From NCBI RefSeq assembly GCF_009696275.1, contig NZ_VUMI01000018.1, positions 1 through 64,000 of the forward strand: DNA of 64,000 bases, given 5' to 3'. The position numbers were made by a program, and so were the translations under genes. Shown here in pieces: positions 61,397-64,000 of the stretch. The notes beneath the pieces are model-generated. The model ran no database searches. It saw nothing but the letters and a program-made list of their open reading frames with translations, and was not told the origin of the DNA. The DNA comes from Eisenbergiella porci. Its GTDB lineage: Bacteria; Bacillota; Clostridia; Lachnospirales; Lachnospiraceae. Each line of letters starts with the position of its first letter. Positions within the stretch are counted from its first letter, which is position 1.

Positions 61397-62713
61397 ATGA
61401 AGGTTGTGAAATTCGGAGGAAGCTCCCTTGCCAGCGCTGAACAGTTTATAAAGGCAGGCGATATCATCAATTCTGACAAGGAAAGGAGATTTGTGGTGCC
61501 CTCCGCTCCCGGGAAACGCAACAAAAAGGATACCAAGGTAACGGATATGCTGTATGCCTGCTACGCCGCCGCACAAGAGGATCAGCCCTTTCAGGATCAG
61601 CTGAAGGCGATTGAAGCAAGATATGAGGAAATTATCAAGGGGCTTTCCCTGGAATTGTCCCTGAAGGAAGAATTCAAAGTCATTTTAGATAATTTTAAGA
61701 AAAAAGCAGGAAAGGATTATGCTGCTTCCAGAGGAGAATATCTGAACGGCATCATCATGGCGGCCTATCTGAAATTTACTTTTATTGATGCGGCGGAAGT
61801 GATTTTCTTTGATGAGGACGGGAATTTTGATCCGTACAAAACGGATAAGGTGATGTCCGCAAGACTGGAAAAAGAAGAGTATGCGGTAATTCCCGGTTTT
61901 TACGGCGCTATGCCGGACGGTAGTGTCCATACTTTTTCCAGGGGAGGTTCCGATATTACAGGCTCCATCGTGGCAAAGGCTGTTCATGCGGAGGTTTATG
62001 AAAACTGGACTGATGTTTCGGGCTTCCTGATTGCGGATCCCCGTATCATCCCCAACCCCGTAGGCATCGATACTATCACCTATAAGGAGCTGCGGGAGCT
62101 TTCCTATATGGGGGCAACGGTTCTCCATGAGGACGCTATTTTCCCTGTAAGAAAGGAAGGGATTCCCATCAATATCCGCAATACCAATGCGCCGGACGAT
62201 AACGGAACATGGATTGTGGAAAGCACCTGCCAGAAATCCAAATTCGTCATTACGGGAATTGCAGGAAAGAGGGGCTTCTGTTCCGTCAATATTGAAAAAG
62301 ACATGATGAATGCGGAAATCGGCTTTGGCCGCAAGGTGCTCCAGGCCTTTGAGGACAGCGGCATTTCCTTTGAACATGTGCCTTCCGGCATCGATACCAT
62401 GACAGTTTTCGTGCATCAGGATGAATTTATGGATAAGGAGCAGAAGGTGGTGTCCGCCATCCACCGTCTTGCCCACCCGGATACCATTGATATTGAATCC
62501 GATCTGGCCCTTATTGCAGTTGTTGGCCGCGGCATGAAGTCCACAAGAGGAACGGCCGGCAGAATCTTTTCCGCCCTTGCCCATTCCAATGTAAACGTAA
62601 AAATGATTGATCAGGGCTCCAGCGAGCTGAATATCATCATCGGCGTAAGAAATGAGGACTTTGAAACGGCAATCCGTGCAATTTATAATATGTTTGTGCT
62701 GGTTCAGATTTAA
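61397..62713 (+). CDS. lysC: Aspartate kinase
   Basis: Phosphorylates aspartate, first step to lysine, threonine and methionine. The 438-residue product has KVVKFGGSSLASAEQFIKAGDII (ATP site), YAASRGEYLNGIIMAAYL, FSRGGSDITGSIVAKAV, NWTDVSGF and two ACT repeats at about 310-435 (KSKFVITGIAGKRGFCSVNIEK; LALIAVVGRGMKSTRGTAGRIFSAL). It is probably feedback-controlled. GAGGATAGG precedes the ATG. Last gene of the homoserine operon. Confidence 0.97.
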   Translation: MKVVKFGGSSLASAEQFIKAGDIINSDKERRFVVPSAPGKRNKKDTKVTDMLYACYAAAQEDQPFQDQLKAIEARYEEIIKGLSLELSLKEEFKVILDNFKKKAGKDYAASRGEYLNGIIMAAYLKFTFIDAAEVIFFDEDGNFDPYKTDKVMSARLEKEEYAVIPGFYGAMPDGSVHTFSRGGSDITGSIVAKAVHAEVYENWTDVSGFLIADPRIIPNPVGIDTITYKELRELSYMGATVLHEDAIFPVRKEGIPINIRNTNAPDDNGTWIVESTCQKSKFVITGIAGKRGFCSVNIEKDMMNAEIGFGRKVLQAFEDSGISFEHVPSGIDTMTVFVHQDEFMDKEQKVVSAIHRLAHPDTIDIESDLALIAVVGRGMKSTRGTAGRIFSALAHSNVNVKMIDQGSSELNIIIGVRNEDFETAIRAIYNMFVLVQI

Positions 62714-62745
62714 CATACGGATTTGATACAGGCAGGCTAAAAAGA

Positions 62746-62792
62746 AAAAAGCGTGAAATTCCATGGCTCACGGCTGGAATTTCACGCTTTTT
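62746..62792. terminator. Bidirectional terminator between lysC and the LUD gene
   Basis: An 18-bp perfect stem (62746-62763 with 62775-62792) starts with five A and ends with five T, so it works for lysC and for the LUD gene on the minus strand. Confidence 0.85.
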
Positions 62793-62854
62793 GTGCCTGC
62801 GCTCATTCAGATGCCGCGGCTGCGCTCATTTATTCTGCATCTGTTTCAGCTTAT

Positions 62855-63490
62855 TCAGAACCCCAGATCCTCGGCAACCAGGAATACCTTAATCCGGCCT
62901 GTATGGCCGCTGCGCCTTGTTATAACAAGCTGGTTGCAGAAACAATCGGGAGACAGACAGTCTCCGCATTTCCCCGTGGCTGCGCAGGGTGTTTAGCGGT
63001 TCAGGCGGACGGCATTGGGCGGGCAGGCCATGGTGCGGACACGCTGGACGGCGCTTTCCAGGGAAGCTGTCACCTTATTCATCCCCATAATGAGCATCAC
63101 ATGCCTGGGGCCGTGAATCAGGCAGCCCACCCGGTTTCCGTTTCCGTCAAAGTTCACAAGTTCCCCTTCATAAGTAATTGCATTACTGCTCATAAAATAG
63201 TAATCGGACATAACGGTCCGGGCATAGATTTCACGCTGTTCCTCCGGTGTTTTGGCTTCAGAACGGTCAATCAGCCGGTAATTTCCCTGCTTCAGCGCAT
63301 CCATCATCCCGCTCTCCTGTATGGAAGCGCTTCCTCCCCAGGATACAACGCTGCCTTCCGGCATCATCTCAAGTATTGCCCTGACACAGGAAACGCTGTC
63401 TTCGAAAAAGTACCCTTCCATATTCCTTTTTTTCAGATTGGCGATAATCCCCTCACAGGCCCTGGCAAAGGCTGTTTGTCTGTTGTCCAT
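62855..63490 (-). pseudogene. LUD domain protein (lactate utilisation/LutC-like) split by one ochre codon
   Basis: The frame encodes a LUD protein of about 211 residues: CVRAILEMMPEGSVVSWGGSASIQESGMMDAL, SSNAITYEGELVNFDGNGNRVGCLIHGP, and VRTMACPPNAVRLNR. A TAA at 62993-62995 stops it after 165 residues. The same frame continues for 45 further codons (TPCAATGKCGDCLSPDCFCN, then GRIKVFLVAEDLGF) to a natural TGA at 62855, which is the usual Cys-rich end of the family. A Lys (AAA) to TAA change would explain it. Start 63490 follows GGAGGG. Confidence 0.85.
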
Positions 63491-63611
63491 ATGTAACCCT
63501 CCGTTCCGCCGCCGTATAACCGGCGGCAATTGTTATTAATGATAGTGTAAGGCGTAAAAAGGGCATTGTCAATTTATGTGGGGATAGGGAATAGAAGAAC
63601 AAGAAATTAAA

Positions 63612-63640
63612 TTGTCAGACAATTCATATAATTATATACA
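63612..63640 (+). promoter_or_regulatory. Upstream promoter candidate at the right edge
   Basis: TTGTCA (63612-63617), 17 bp, TATACA (63635-63640). It stands about 105 bases before a consensus promoter and may form a tandem pair with it. Confidence 0.4.
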
Positions 63641-63716
63641 ATATACATATAATTAAAGCTTAATTTTATTGAAAATGGAAAAATAACATTTTTTATTAAA
63701 AAAGACAAAAAATATA

Positions 63717-63745
63717 TTGACAATTCTTATTTATACAGATATAAT
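63717..63745 (+). promoter_or_regulatory. Consensus SigA promoter with A-tract upstream region
   Basis: TTGACA (63717-63722), 17 bp, TATAAT (63740-63745): a perfect match to consensus, preceded by A and T tracts like an UP element. More than 250 bases of leader follow up to the window edge without an open frame. A highly expressed unit must lie beyond, possibly an rRNA operon. Confidence 0.85.
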
Positions 63746-64000
63746 GAAGTCACAAACAAGGAAGAAACAAAAAAATATAGAGGAAAGGAAGGTACAGACC
63801 ACCGAAAACATAAACTTTAATCTTTAAAAACAAAATTTTTAAAGAAATAATCAGACAGCGAAACACAACTTAATAAGGAAAGCCTTAAAGATTGTTCGAT
63901 AAGAATAGGATTTTCTTTCACGAGAAGGACTTTAGATTGAAGGAACCGTGGTTATCTGACAGGCTGGTAACTGTAAAAAAGATTCTTTTGAGAACGAGAA
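63746..64000 (+). other. Long untranslated leader at the window edge
   Basis: No gene-sized open frame follows the promoter. A stem CTTTAAAAA/TTTTTAAAG lies near 63818-63842, and TTCTTTTGAGAAC near the end loosely resembles an rRNA boxA. The transcript's product is not in the window. Confidence 0.4.

Noticed and set aside
1-64000. CRISPR arrays, T-box leaders, lysine, SAM or THF riboswitches, rRNA and tRNA genes
   Set aside because: No evenly spaced direct repeats, no T-box core sequence, and no riboswitch core was recognised upstream of lysC, glyA, hom or the arg genes.

Overview
The window reads as chromosomal DNA of a spore-forming, probably gut-dwelling member of the Lachnospiraceae (Clostridia). 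The basis is the spore-germination genes spoVAC, spoVAD and spoVAE, family-typical small proteins (DUF5721, DUF6034, DUF3810, TraX-like, Rpn-type PD-(D/E)XK proteins), AGGAGG-type ribosome binding sites and mid-range GC. The species cannot be fixed from sequence alone. No rRNA, tRNA, CRISPR array or complete insertion sequence was found.

Left third (1-25 kb). This part is a patchwork of intact genes and wreckage. The three spoVA genes, normally one operon, lie at 1.7, 10.1 and 17.5 kb. Between them are a MATE exporter, a sensor kinase/NarL-type regulator pair divergent from a three-gene sugar ABC importer, a GH36 alpha-galactosidase 3' remnant, ridA, a shikimate-kinase-like gene, an Rpn-type gene split by one amber codon, an EamA transporter, a phosphotransferase relic and a DUF3810 protein. 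After spoVAE come a decayed response regulator, sensor kinase and DUF6034 gene joined by deletions, then an intact GH2 beta-mannosidase and a reverse-strand DUF5721-AraC pair. A perfect-armed giant palindrome (about 311 bp) follows.

Centre (25-40 kb). degV, a LytTR regulator, and the arginine genes: argG with DUF1294 on the minus strand, divergent from argC, argJ, argB and argD, across a region with TGCATA-type palindromes that look like ArgR sites. Five accessory genes sit between argC and argJ, including an overlapping DUF3990-DUF3791 pair that looks like an ADP-ribosyltransferase toxin module. A solute-binding protein and a YdcZ-type transporter follow.

Right third (39-64 kb). comEA, an OmpR-type regulator with its kinase, a GerMN lipoprotein, comEC and holA form a competence/envelope/replication group. 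Then come yqeY, a DUF1653 gene, a SfsA-MutY fusion, a glycosyltransferase, a PAP2 phosphatase, a lipid kinase, glyA and traX-like. The homoserine branch follows: an ACT protein, hom, an ApgM-type phosphoglycerate-mutase relative that may be the homoserine kinase, and lysC. A LUD gene interrupted by one ochre codon comes next. The window ends in a consensus promoter and a long leader whose gene is off the edge.

A short repeat family runs through the window. The best copy (58,654-58,784) has 11-bp terminal inverted repeats beginning GTAA and a perfect 8-bp target duplication, the pattern of IS66-family transposition. Six copies and several end fragments keep two hairpins while the paired bases change together. 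This family, the giant palindrome, the dispersed spoVA genes, the DUF3990-DUF3791 pair and the SfsA-MutY fusion are the main things to follow up.
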